Below are positions 13,314-20,957 of a stretch of 27,156 nt of DNA, one piece after another. Position numbers and translations under genes: made by a program. The stretch lies in NCBI GenBank assembly GCA_002898615.1, contig BEIB01000007.1:1-27156 (forward strand), given 5' to 3'. Source of the DNA: a bacterium HR25. Its GTDB lineage: Bacteria > Chloroflexota > Dehalococcoidia > SM23-28-2 > HRbin24. Within the stretch, counting starts at the first letter, position 1; each line of letters starts with the position of its first letter. The notes beneath the pieces are model-generated. The model did no database searches. It worked only from the letters and a program-made list of their open reading frames with translations, and was not told the DNA's origin.

Positions 13314-15023
13314 ATGCCGCGGGTAGAGCTACCGTTCTCTCAGAACGGGCACTCGGCGGAGTCCCACAATGGCCAGGGGCTCCTGGAGTGCGGCCTCTAC
13401 AAGCTCCTCCCGGCACCCCTCCAGGAGGTGACCCGGGAGAATCTGCACCTGCTGGAGTACCTCCACCACGTCCCCCTGAAGGAGATGGGCATCCCTCAGT
13501 TCTACCCCCGCCTCACGCCCGATATGCAGGGGATGGAGCGCCCCAACCTCATCTACCCCATAGGGCGGGGGGTCTTCGCCCATATCTGTCCCAGCCCCAG
13601 CGGCTCCCGGGACATGTACATACCGGTGGAGCCGGTGATGGACGCCACCCCTCTGGCGCCTCTCCTCCGTGAAGTGGAGGAGCGCCTCTTCGACTACGCC
13701 GACCTGATAGCTGAGGCAGAGACGCCGGAGGAGCAGCGGGAGGTCCTGCTGCGCTGCCTGGACAAGGCCATCAAGGGGGAGAACGGCCACCGCGACCTCC
13801 TGGCCAGGCTCCTCTACAAGGCGAAGCCCCTGAAGGTAGACGAGCGAGAGCGCTACGCCATCAACTATCTGATGGTGCGGGACAAGATAGGCCTCGGCGT
13901 GCTGGAGCCCCTCATCCAGGACCGCTACATCGAGGACATAAGCTGCAGCGGCCTGGGGCCCCTGTTCATAGAGCACAAGATCTTCCGCAGCCTGCAGACC
14001 AGCATCGTCTTCGATGACGACGAGGAGCTGGACGCCTTCGTCATCCGTCTGGCGGAGCGGGTGAAGCGGCCCATCAGCATCGCCAGGCCCATCGTGGACG
14101 CCACGCTGCCCGACGGCTCCCGAATCAACATCGTCTACGGCCGTCACGTCTCTCAGCGGGGGAGCAACTTCACCATCCGTAAGTTCAGCAGCACCCCTCT
14201 CAGCGTCCTGGAGCTCATCGAGCGGGGCACCCTCAACTACGAGATGGCCGCCTACCTCTCCCTCATCCTGGAGGAGGGAATGAACGTCTTCGTGATGGGG
14301 GAGACGGCCTCCGGCAAGACGACGATGCTCAACGCCATCACTACCTTCATACCCATCAACGCCAAGATCGTCACCGTGGAGGACACCCCGGAGGTCCAGT
14401 TACCCCACCAGAACTGGGTGCGAGAGGTGGCGGCGGCCAAGGAGAAGGATGGCGCCGTCACCATGTTCGAGCTCCTGAAGGCTGCCCTCCGTCAGCGCCC
14501 CAACTACATCATCGTGGGTGAGATCCGTGGCGAGGAGGGGGCCATCGCCTTCCAGGCCATGCAGACTGGCCACGCGGTCATGAGCACCTTCCACGCCTCC
14601 TCCGTGGAGCGGCTCATCCAGCGTATCACGGGCAACCCCATCAACATCCCCAAGTCCTACATTGACAACCTGAACGTGGTGGTGGCCATGAACAGCGTCC
14701 GCCTGCCCGGGGGTCAGCTCGGCCGGCGGGCTGTCAGCGTGGCCGAGATCATAGGCTACGACCCCTCGTCCGATTCCTTCTCTTATGTAGAGATCTTCCG
14801 CTGGGATCCCATAACGGACTCCTTCATCTTCAGCGGCAAGATGAACAGCTACCTGCTGGAGAACAAGATAGCGCTGCGCCGCCGCATGCGGGACCGCCGC
14901 CAGATCTACGCTGAGTTGGACCGGCGGGCCCGCCTCCTCAAACGCCTGCACGAAAAGGGGGTGAAGGGCTATTACGAGCTTGTCGACGTCCTTGCCTCGG
15001 CCCAAAGACAAGGGCTCTTCTAG
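13314..15023 (+). CDS. arlI: ArlI, archaellum assembly/rotation ATPase (type II/IV secretion ATPase superfamily)
   Basis: A 569-residue motor ATPase. ATG 13314 lies five bases after the arlH stop, with AGGAG overlapping that stop. A long N-terminal region (1-180) precedes the N-terminal domain found in FlaI (about 180-300, NYLMVRDKIGLGVLEPLIQDRYIEDI). The ATPase core has Walker A GETASGKTT (329-337), the Asp box VEDTPE (355-360), Walker B IIVGEIRGEE (399-408) and the His box TGHAVMSTFH (418-427). All catalytic motifs are intact. The signature GEIRGEE with ERLIQRITGNPINIPKSYIDNL is of the archaeal FlaI/GspE-2 type rather than PilB/PilT. The absence of tetracysteine zinc motifs also separates it from PilB. 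In archaea this hexamer drives both filament assembly and rotation. It overlaps arlJ by 44 bases. Confidence 0.93.
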   Translation: MPRVELPFSQNGHSAESHNGQGLLECGLYKLLPAPLQEVTRENLHLLEYLHHVPLKEMGIPQFYPRLTPDMQGMERPNLIYPIGRGVFAHICPSPSGSRDMYIPVEPVMDATPLAPLLREVEERLFDYADLIAEAETPEEQREVLLRCLDKAIKGENGHRDLLARLLYKAKPLKVDERERYAINYLMVRDKIGLGVLEPLIQDRYIEDISCSGLGPLFIEHKIFRSLQTSIVFDDDEELDAFVIRLAERVKRPISIARPIVDATLPDGSRINIVYGRHVSQRGSNFTIRKFSSTPLSVLELIERGTLNYEMAAYLSLILEEGMNVFVMGETASGKTTMLNAITTFIPINAKIVTVEDTPEVQLPHQNWVREVAAAKEKDGAVTMFELLKAALRQRPNYIIVGEIRGEEGAIAFQAMQTGHAVMSTFHASSVERLIQRITGNPINIPKSYIDNLNVVVAMNSVRLPGGQLGRRAVSVAEIIGYDPSSDSFSYVEIFRWDPITDSFIFSGKMNSYLLENKIALRRRMRDRRQIYAELDRRARLLKRLHEKGVKGYYELVDVLASAQRQGLF

Positions 15024-16485
15024 TAGGGTAGTCCCGCCCTTCGACCTCTTCTTTCACATGTCCTATCTGGCCTCCGTCATCACGGCGGGGATATCACGCT
15101 ACGCCCTCTTCGAGGCCGCCTCTTCCCTGCCCTATCCCTCCACGCGCTACTTCCGGGAGGTGCACCGCCTGGTCAAGGGGCTCAAGTATGACTACGCGGA
15201 GGCCTTCCGCATCGTGGGGGAGAGGGCGCGCGATGACAACGTCCGCTTCATGTTCCTCCGCCTCTCCTCCGCCCTCGCCTCCGGCGAGCCCATGGAGACC
15301 TTCTTCTGGCGGGAGGCCCAGATCCAGGGCGAGGCCTATGGCGAGGAGTACGAACGGCAGATCGAGTCCCTGCGCAAGTGGACGGACGCCTACAGCGCCC
15401 TCCTCGTCTCCGCTTCCCTGGTGGTCATCATCGCCTTCCTCACCCTGATGGTATACCACCTGCACGAGGCCATCCTCCTGCCCCTCATGGTCCTGGGCCC
15501 TCTGGCGGCCTTCGCCGGCGCCTGGATCATCGCCCGCGTGGCCCCTCAGGAGCCCATCACCCACCACATGGGCCCTGGCTCGCTCGAGCAGCGCCTGAAC
15601 GCCCTCCTGGCCAGGGTGCTGCTCCCCGCCGCCGTGGTACTGGCCGCCCTCCTCCTCCTCTTGCGGGCGGATGTGGGATGGATCCTCCTCACCACCGCCG
15701 CCTGTCTCGTCCCCATGGGAGCCGTGCAGATGTGGGACGAGCGCAAGATCCACCTGCGGGACATGGACATAGGCACCTTCGTGCGGGCCCTGGGAGGCAT
15801 GAGCCGGGCCATGGGCACCACCCTCACCGAGGCCCTCAACTACCTGGACAACCGCTCCACCGGCGCTCTGGCCGCGGAGGTGCGTCGGCTGCGGGCCTGG
15901 CTCCGCAGCAAGCTCCTGCCCGAGAACTGCTGGCACCACTTCGTCCAGGGCAGCGGCAGCGCCCTCGTGGAGCGCACGGTGCGGGCCTTCTGGGACGGCG
16001 TCAGCCGGGGCGGCGACCCCGCCGAGGTGGGTGTCCGCTCCTCGGCCTACGCCCTCAAGGTGGCCCTCCTCCGGGCCAAGCGCCGCACCGTGGCCGATAC
16101 CTTCTCCTGGCTCTCCTTCCCCCTGCACCTAGTGATAGTGGGGCTCCTCCTCTTCTCTCTGGAGCTGGTGGGCTCCTTCTCCAGGGCAGTCTCTGCCATG
16201 AACCTGCCGGAGATATCCCAGGACCAGCTCTCTCAGTTGCCTGCCATGCCCTTGCCAGGGGTGCTGGGCGTCCAGGGAGGGCTGGACATGGGCTTCCTCG
16301 CCGGCTTCATGAAGCTGGTGACGATAGCCCTCACCATAGCCAACGCTTACGCCGTCTACTCCGCCTACGGAGGCCACCCCTTCAAGCTCTTCTACCACGG
16401 TGGCATCATGCTGGCCATGACCGGCATGGCCTTCCTCATCGTACCCCGGCTCATGGACCTGCTCTTCACCACCATCATGGCGTGA
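14980..16485 (+). CDS. arlJ: ArlJ, polytopic membrane platform protein of the archaellum
   Basis: A 501-residue integral membrane protein of the FlaJ/TadC family, the platform on which ArlI turns. TTG 14980 is chosen as the start because the conserved FlaJ opening (DLFFHMSYLASVITAGISRYALFEAAS...YFREVHRLVKGLKYDYAEAFR) begins before the first ATG (15058), and no GTG lies between. The price is a 44-base overlap with arlI and a weak ribosome site, implying translational coupling. A soluble F domain (about 20-140) is followed by a helix pair (about 145-195), a helix pair (about 210-250), a second cytoplasmic domain (about 255-380), then three C-terminal helices: seven clear segments against about nine in archaeal ArlJ. 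Positively charged loops (RKWTDAYS, ERKIHLRDMD) are candidate ArlI-binding patches. The family is secure. Confidence 0.9.
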   Translation: MSTSLPRPKDKGSSSRVVPPFDLFFHMSYLASVITAGISRYALFEAASSLPYPSTRYFREVHRLVKGLKYDYAEAFRIVGERARDDNVRFMFLRLSSALASGEPMETFFWREAQIQGEAYGEEYERQIESLRKWTDAYSALLVSASLVVIIAFLTLMVYHLHEAILLPLMVLGPLAAFAGAWIIARVAPQEPITHHMGPGSLEQRLNALLARVLLPAAVVLAALLLLLRADVGWILLTTAACLVPMGAVQMWDERKIHLRDMDIGTFVRALGGMSRAMGTTLTEALNYLDNRSTGALAAEVRRLRAWLRSKLLPENCWHHFVQGSGSALVERTVRAFWDGVSRGGDPAEVGVRSSAYALKVALLRAKRRTVADTFSWLSFPLHLVIVGLLLFSLELVGSFSRAVSAMNLPEISQDQLSQLPAMPLPGVLGVQGGLDMGFLAGFMKLVTIALTIANAYAVYSAYGGHPFKLFYHGGIMLAMTGMAFLIVPRLMDLLFTTIMA

Positions 16486-16501
16486 AGGAGGAACGAAAGC
16501 G

Positions 16502-16855
16502 ATGCGATGGATCCTGCGCAAGAAGGAAGACCAGGCCAAGGGCAGCGACCCCATCGACCCGGCCCCGGCGCCGCCCCTGGAAGCCTCTGCACCCTATCAG
16601 CCTCCCCAGGACAGGGATTTGTGGAGGGAGCTAGGTCCCGAGGCGGGGGTGGAGACGCCCTCTAACGACGGCCTGTGGGCCGAAGAGGACGAAGGCCCCC
16701 AGGTGGATAGTGGCCTCCTGGATATCTTCCGGGAGGAGACGGCGATAAACGACTTCGACAAGCCCGTCCTGCCCGGCCTGGAGCCGGTGGACGCCGCCCA
16801 GCTACGGCGCCTGGCCGAAGAGGTGGCCTCCCGCCTCAAGCGTCGGGGACGCTGA
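16502..16855 (+). CDS. Unknown 117-aa acidic protein at the end of the archaellum operon
   Basis: A 117-residue protein 16 bases after arlJ, with AAGGAGG ten bases before ATG 16502, so it is clearly in the operon. I do not recognise it. It has a basic N-terminus (MRWILRKKE), a Pro/Asp/Glu-rich and probably disordered body, a short hydrophobic-acidic motif (DSGLLDIFREE, residues 69-79) and a C-terminal amphipathic basic helix (DAAQLRRLAEEVASRLKRRGR). There is no signal peptide, membrane helix or Cys. A cytoplasmic partner of ArlI/ArlJ or of the switch protein is possible. Archaeal operons that I remember end at arlJ, so this may be a bacterium-specific addition. Its stop codon lies in the stem of a hairpin shared with the convergent crotonase gene. 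Confidence 0.7.
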   Translation: MRWILRKKEDQAKGSDPIDPAPAPPLEASAPYQPPQDRDLWRELGPEAGVETPSNDGLWAEEDEGPQVDSGLLDIFREETAINDFDKPVLPGLEPVDAAQLRRLAEEVASRLKRRGR

Positions 16856-16865
16856 GCTCTCAGCG
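16850..16865. terminator. Hairpin shared by two convergent stop codons
   Basis: CGCTGAG (16850-16856), a 2-nt loop, then CTCAGCG (16859-16865). The TGA of the plus-strand 117-aa gene (16853-16855) and the TGA of the minus-strand crotonase (16860-16862) lie one in each arm. The stem is symmetric for both transcripts but has no T-tract; it could mark or protect both 3' ends. Seen directly; function inferred. Confidence 0.4.
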
Positions 16866-17624
16866 GGCCTTGTATTCGGGCGGGCGACGCTCCCGGAAGG
16901 CGCGATCTCCCTCCCGGCCGTCCTCGGTATTGTTGAGGATGCGCACGAACTCCTGATAGAGCTGGACGCCAGCGGTCAGGCTCATCTCGCTGCTGCGCAA
17001 GGCCAGCTCCTTGGACATGCGGACGGCCAGGGGGGCGTTCTGGCAGATCCGGCCGGCCAGGGCCAGCGCCCGCTCCATCAATCGCTCCTTGGGCACCACC
17101 TCATGCACCAGACCGATGCGGTGCGCCTCCCGCGCGTCTATGAACTCCCCGGTGAGGAGGAGGTAGAGGGTCTGGGAGAGGCCGATGAGCTGGGGCAGGC
17201 GCATGGCGCCGTAGCCGTGCAGCAGGTTCCAGCGCACCTCCGGGCAGCCGAACTGGGCGTCCTCGGCGGCGATGCGGATGTCGCAGAAGAGGGCCAGCTC
17301 CAGGCCCCCGGCCAGGCAGTAACCGTTGACGGCGGCGATGAGGGGCTTCTGGACGGCGAGCCCTTGGTCGAAGCGGTCGGGGCGGATGGGACGCCAGCCC
17401 GGCCCCTGCAGGTTGGGATCGTGCATCGTCAGGAGGTCGGCCCCGGCAGAGAAGGCCCGGCCCGCCCCCGTCACGATACCCACCCAGACCTCCGGGTCTC
17501 TGTCTATCTCCTGGAGGCGAGCGGATATCTCCTCGTACATCTCGGGCGAGATGGCATTCAGCTTCTCGGGCCGGTTCAGGGTGATGATGGCTATACGGCC
17601 CTCGCGCCGGTACTCCACGCTCAT
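16860..17624 (-). CDS. Enoyl-CoA hydratase/isomerase-family protein (crotonase fold)
   Basis: A 254-residue protein of typical crotonase length. ATG 17624 is preferred over the in-frame ATG at 17672 because AGGAGGG lies seven bases upstream. The oxyanion-hole segments are present: AFSAGADL (58-64) and NGYCLAGGLELAL (100-112). The first catalytic glutamate of enoyl-CoA hydratase is present as E129 in FGCPEV. The position of the second (Glu164 of the rat mitochondrial enzyme, in 'AMEMVLTG') is Y154 here (QTLYLLLTG). Enzymes lacking that Glu are often not simple hydratases, so isomerase, hydrolase or another crotonase chemistry on an acyl-CoA is possible. It stands alone, convergent with the archaellum operon and divergent from thiI. 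Confidence 0.85.
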   Translation of the reverse strand: MSVEYRREGRIAIITLNRPEKLNAISPEMYEEISARLQEIDRDPEVWVGIVTGAGRAFSAGADLLTMHDPNLQGPGWRPIRPDRFDQGLAVQKPLIAAVNGYCLAGGLELALFCDIRIAAEDAQFGCPEVRWNLLHGYGAMRLPQLIGLSQTLYLLLTGEFIDAREAHRIGLVHEVVPKERLMERALALAGRICQNAPLAVRMSKELALRSSEMSLTAGVQLYQEFVRILNNTEDGREGDRAFRERRPPEYKAR

Positions 17625-17731
17625 GCGGCTTCCCTCCTGTTCGTTCTCGCCAATCGAATTTAGAGAAACCACGGGGGGGCGGCTGTGTCAACCATCGGCG
17701 GGGCAGCGCCTTATACTGGAAGGGAAGGGCC

Positions 17732-18985
17732 GTGACGAAGGGAGACCGCCCGTTCATGGAGCTGGCATCGCAGTCGGGGACAGCCGGGCTGGCCGACCTC
17801 CGCCTGGGGGGCGAGCAGGCCCGCTGGGTGGTGCTGGTCCGCTTCGGCGAGGTGGCCCTGAAGAAGGGCCATCTTCGGATGTTCATGGGAGCGCTACGGC
17901 GCAACATAGAGCGGGCCCTGCGGGGGCTCCCCGTCTCTCGCGTCGCCATCCGGCCCAACCGCTGCTTCGTCTGGCTGGAGGAGGCCAGCGCCTGGCCGGA
18001 GGTGCGGGAGCGTCTGGGCCACGTCTTTGGCGTGGTGGGCTTCTTCCTCTGCCTGCGGGTGCCCCCTACCCTGGAGGCCATAGAGGAGGCCTCCCGGCTG
18101 CTCGTCCCCGGGCCGCCGCCTTCCTTCGCCGTGCGGGCCCACCGGGGGGATAAGAGCTTCCCGCTCACCTCCCAGGAGATAGAACGGGAGATAGGTGCCC
18201 GCATCAAGGAGCGGACGGGGGCCCGCGTCGACCTGACGTCCCCTGCCCTCACCTTCTACGTGGAGGTGCAGCCCGAAGGGGCCTTCTGCGCCACTGAGCA
18301 GGTGGCCGGCCCGGGCGGCCTGCCGGTGGGCACGGGCGGACGCGTCGTCTCCCTCCTCTCGGGCGGCATCGATTCGCCGGTGGCCTCCTACCGCATGCTG
18401 AAGCGGGGCTGCCAGGTGGTCTTCGTTCACTTCACCTCCTACCCCTTCACCGATACCTCCTCCTGGGACAAGTGCCGCGTCCTGGTGCGGCTGCTGACTC
18501 GCTACCAGCAGGAGAGCCGGCTCTATGTAGTCCCCCTGGGTGAGGTGCAGCAGCGCATCGTGGTGGCGGTGCCGCCCCGCTACCGTATACTGATGTACCG
18601 CCGCATGATGGTGCGCATCGCCGGGGCCATCGCCCAGCGGGAGGGTTGCAAGGCGCTGGTGACGGGGGAGAGCCTGGGGCAGGTGGGCTCCCAGACCCTG
18701 GACAACCTGGTGGCCATAGACCAGGCGGCCGGCCTGCCCGTCCTGCGCCCTCTCATCGGCTTCGACAAGCAGGAGATCATCGCCGAGGCGCGGCGCATCG
18801 GCACGTATGAAACCTCCATCGAGCCGGACATGGACTGCTGTCAGTTCCTGGTGCCGCCCCGGGTGGCCACCTCCTCCACGCCGGAGCAACTGGAGCGCCT
18901 GGAGGCGGGACTGGACATAGGGGAGCTGCTGGAGATGGCCCTCGCCGGCGTCCAGGTGGAGGAATTCCGCTGGCCGGAGGTCTGA
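17732..18985 (+). CDS. thiI: ThiI, tRNA 4-thiouridine synthetase (short form without rhodanese domain)
   Basis: A 417-residue ThiI. Start GTG 17732 has a GGGAAGGG site; ATG 17756 is an alternative. An N-terminal ferredoxin-like domain (VVLVRFGEVALKKGHLR...) is followed by a THUMP domain (about 90-190, FFLCLRVPP to ALTFYVEV) and a PP-loop pyrophosphatase domain with SGGIDSP (210-216). The enzyme adenylates U8 of tRNA and inserts sulfur. The conserved C369-C370 (DMDCCQFLVPP) match the Cys of ThiI proteins without a rhodanese domain. The C-terminal rhodanese domain of the E. coli enzyme is absent, as in Firmicutes and archaeal forms, so another sulfur donor must be used. It probably heads a short run with the next two genes. 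Confidence 0.93.
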   Translation: MTKGDRPFMELASQSGTAGLADLRLGGEQARWVVLVRFGEVALKKGHLRMFMGALRRNIERALRGLPVSRVAIRPNRCFVWLEEASAWPEVRERLGHVFGVVGFFLCLRVPPTLEAIEEASRLLVPGPPPSFAVRAHRGDKSFPLTSQEIEREIGARIKERTGARVDLTSPALTFYVEVQPEGAFCATEQVAGPGGLPVGTGGRVVSLLSGGIDSPVASYRMLKRGCQVVFVHFTSYPFTDTSSWDKCRVLVRLLTRYQQESRLYVVPLGEVQQRIVVAVPPRYRILMYRRMMVRIAGAIAQREGCKALVTGESLGQVGSQTLDNLVAIDQAAGLPVLRPLIGFDKQEIIAEARRIGTYETSIEPDMDCCQFLVPPRVATSSTPEQLERLEAGLDIGELLEMALAGVQVEEFRWPEV

Positions 18986-18993
18986 CCGACGCC

Positions 18994-19455
18994 ATGGAGG
19001 CCGCCCCGCCCAGGACGCCGCCGCGCTCGCTGGCCGTCTCCGTGGCTATCTGGGAGCCGGGGGAACGAGGTCGCCTCTTCCTGGTGCGCCGGCCCGAGTC
19101 CCCGGACGAGGAGTTCCCCGGCCTCTGGGGACTGCCGGCGGCGACTCTACGCCCGGGCGAGACGCCCCAGGAGGCTATAGCCAGGCTGGGCCGCCACAAG
19201 CTGGGCATCGCCCTGCGGTCAGGCGAGCTGCTGGCCCGGGGCGAGCAGCTACGGGGCGACGCCGTCCTGACGATGCTCCTCTACGCCGCCTCCGCCGAGG
19301 AGTGGCCGCCCCGCCTGTCCACGGAGGGCGAGGAGGGCGTCACCCACTACACCGAATGGCGCTGGGGCGAGCCACGTCTCCTCCTGCCGACGGCCCTCAT
19401 GGGCTCCCTCTGCTGCCGCCTGCTCCTGGACACCCTGGGAGAGGTGTGGCCGTGA
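18994..19455 (+). CDS. Nudix-fold protein with degenerate Nudix box
   Basis: A 153-residue protein eight bases after thiI. The fold cues are good: strand LAVSVAIWEPGERGRLFLVRRP, then EFPGLWGLPAATLRPGETPQEAIARLGRHKLGI where the Nudix box belongs. Against the consensus G-x5-E-x7-R-E-U-x-E-E-x-G-U it keeps E56, R64, G71 and I72. The consensus glycine six residues before E56 is Ala, the RE glutamate is Leu (65), and the metal-binding EE pair is His-Lys (68-69). Catalytic pyrophosphohydrolase activity is therefore unlikely. A binding or regulatory role, or decay, is possible. It resembles the MutY/ADP-ribose side of the family in the opening. It overlaps the next gene by four bases (GTGA), so coupling is probable. 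Confidence 0.7.
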   Translation: MEAAPPRTPPRSLAVSVAIWEPGERGRLFLVRRPESPDEEFPGLWGLPAATLRPGETPQEAIARLGRHKLGIALRSGELLARGEQLRGDAVLTMLLYAASAEEWPPRLSTEGEEGVTHYTEWRWGEPRLLLPTALMGSLCCRLLLDTLGEVWP

Positions 19456-20021
19456 CCCGTCCCGCCTGGCTGGCCTTATTGCTCTTTCTGGCCGTCGCCC
19501 TGGCCCTGGGGACGGCCACCGCCGGGGCGGAATCCCTGGAGCGGCAGGTAGGGCCCTACCGCCTCCGCGTCCAGTACGACCACCCGCCCCGCCTGGACGA
19601 TATCAACGCCCTGGTCCTAGAGGTCACCGACACTCGCGACGGCTCTCCCGTCACAGGGCTGGAGCGCACCCTGAGCTTGGAGGGGCGAGTCTTCCCCCTA
19701 CAGGACGTGAGCCGCAATGTCCCGGTGACCATCCGCCCCGCCCGCGACCGTCCCGGCGTCTACGAGGGGGTGTTCGTCCCGCCAGCCCTGGGCCAGTACC
19801 GCTTCCGCCTGGTGGGGAGCATCGGCTCCACGGTGGTGGACGAGACCTTCGCCACCGGGCCGGGCGGCCTGCCGGACGTGGCCCCTGCCGAGCGAGACCC
19901 CCTCACGCCGGGCGCCCTCCTGGGCCTGGCGCTGCTGGCGGTCTATCTGGTGGGGATAGTGGGGATAGCCGGCTGGCAGATATGGCAGCGGCGACGTCCC
20001 CTCAGCGCTGACGGCCCCTAG
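19452..20021 (+). CDS. Membrane-anchored extracytoplasmic beta-sandwich protein (YtkA/CopC-like)
   Basis: A 189-residue protein. GTG 19452 is chosen because it overlaps the Nudix-gene TGA as GTGA and follows GGGAGAGG by seven bases. Longer frames lie inside the Nudix gene. A signal peptide (residues 1-25, ending GTATAGAES) is followed by an immunoglobulin-like domain (about 28-140). Its strands are GPYRLRVQYDHPP, INALVLEVTD, TLSLEGRV, YEGVFVPPALGQYRFRLVG, the pattern of YtkA- or CopC-type domains that sit next to copper or cytochrome-oxidase proteins. A C-terminal helix (about 155-178, LLGLALLAVYLVGIVGIAGW) and a basic tail (RRRR-like) fix it in the membrane. No metal-binding Met or His cluster is evident, so a metal role is not supported by sequence. 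Confidence 0.65.
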   Translation: MTRPAWLALLLFLAVALALGTATAGAESLERQVGPYRLRVQYDHPPRLDDINALVLEVTDTRDGSPVTGLERTLSLEGRVFPLQDVSRNVPVTIRPARDRPGVYEGVFVPPALGQYRFRLVGSIGSTVVDETFATGPGGLPDVAPAERDPLTPGALLGLALLAVYLVGIVGIAGWQIWQRRRPLSADGP

Positions 20022-20036
20022 GCCGCGGGCAGCGGT

Positions 20037-20930
20037 TCAGCGCCCCAGGACGTGGCGCAGCGCCCCCTCCAGCTCCGGGTACTGGAACTGGAAGCCCCGC
20101 TCCAGCAACCGGCGGGGGATGGCCCGCTGGCTGGCGAGCAACGTCTCCTGCGCCATCTCGCCCAGGGGTAGGGTCAGCACCTGAGCGGGGACGCGCAGGA
20201 AGGCGGGCCGGCCCAGCACCTTGGCCAGGGTCTGGGTGAACTCGGCATTGGTGACAGGGTTGGGCGAGGTGAGGTTCACGGGGCCCGACAGGCCGGAGTC
20301 CTCCAGCAGGTGCAGGTAGCCCCGCACCACGTCATCGATGGCGATCCAGCTCATGTACTGACGGCCGTCTCCCAGGACGCCCCCCAGGCCGAGCTGAAAG
20401 AGGGGCAGCATCGCCTTCAGGGCGCCACCACGGCCGCTCAGGACGATGCCGGTGCGGGCGTTCACCACTCGCACCCCCCGCTCCACCGCCGGGCGGGTGG
20501 CCGCCTCCCAGTCCTTGCAGACCTCGGCCAGGAAGCCGCGGCCCGGGGCCTCGTTCTCGTCCAGGATCTCGGAGCCACGGTCGCCGTAGTAGCCGACGGC
20601 GGAGGCGCTGACGAAGACCCGGGGTGGCGTCCCCATCTCCCGCATCGCCTCCGTCAGAAGGCGCGCCCCCTCTATGCGGCTGGCCCGGATGCGCTCCTTG
20701 GCGCTTGACGTCCAGCGCTTGCCGATGGTCTCCCCCGCCAGATGGACCACGGCGTCCACACCTTCCAGGGCGGAGCGGTCTAGCTGTCCAGCGTCGGGGA
20801 GCCAGAAGAACTCGTCCGGCGGCTCAGGGCGGCGGCGGACGAGTCGCACCACCTGGTGACCAGCCTGCCGCAGGGCCGGCACCAGCGCCGAGCCGATGAG
20901 GCCCGAAGAGCCGCTTACCAGAACCTTCAC
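20037..20930 (-). CDS. TIGR01777-family NAD(P)-dependent epimerase (SDR39U1/YfcH-like)
   Basis: A 297-residue extended-SDR protein of the usual length for this family. The N-terminal Rossmann motif is VLVSGSSGLIGSALVPAL, the family form of G-x-x-G-x-x-G. Other family marks are VDAVVHLAGE, SASAVGYYGDRG, and a C-terminal half with VNLTSPNPVTNAEFTQTLAKVLGRPAFLRVP and the ending RRLLERGFQFQYPELEGALRHVLG, which is diagnostic of TIGR01777. The substrate is unknown for the family; the human homologue binds NADPH. ATG 20930 is the natural start at the Rossmann strand. The gene converges on the preceding membrane protein gene with 15 bases between stops, and is followed upstream by the ferredoxin gene. 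Confidence 0.88.
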   Translation of the reverse strand: MKVLVSGSSGLIGSALVPALRQAGHQVVRLVRRRPEPPDEFFWLPDAGQLDRSALEGVDAVVHLAGETIGKRWTSSAKERIRASRIEGARLLTEAMREMGTPPRVFVSASAVGYYGDRGSEILDENEAPGRGFLAEVCKDWEAATRPAVERGVRVVNARTGIVLSGRGGALKAMLPLFQLGLGGVLGDGRQYMSWIAIDDVVRGYLHLLEDSGLSGPVNLTSPNPVTNAEFTQTLAKVLGRPAFLRVPAQVLTLPLGEMAQETLLASQRAIPRRLLERGFQFQYPELEGALRHVLGR

Positions 20931-20957
20931 TCTATCGGCGGGCCGAAGGGTTGTACC

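Noticed and set aside
12337..13416. 359-codon minus-strand frame opposite arlH
   Set aside because: Antisense shadow of arlH; no motif or start signal.
9422..16485. Interpretation as a bacterial type IV or Tad pilus
   Set aside because: ArlH, an ArlE-type domain, ArlF/G proteins and the conserved archaellin C-terminus are absent from those systems; no PilB/PilT, secretin, PilM-N-O-P or TadA-TadZ genes are visible.
15378..16634. 418-codon plus-strand frame overlapping arlJ
   Set aside because: A Pro/Arg/Gly-rich frame-shifted shadow; arlJ in the other frame has clear membrane helices and family motifs.
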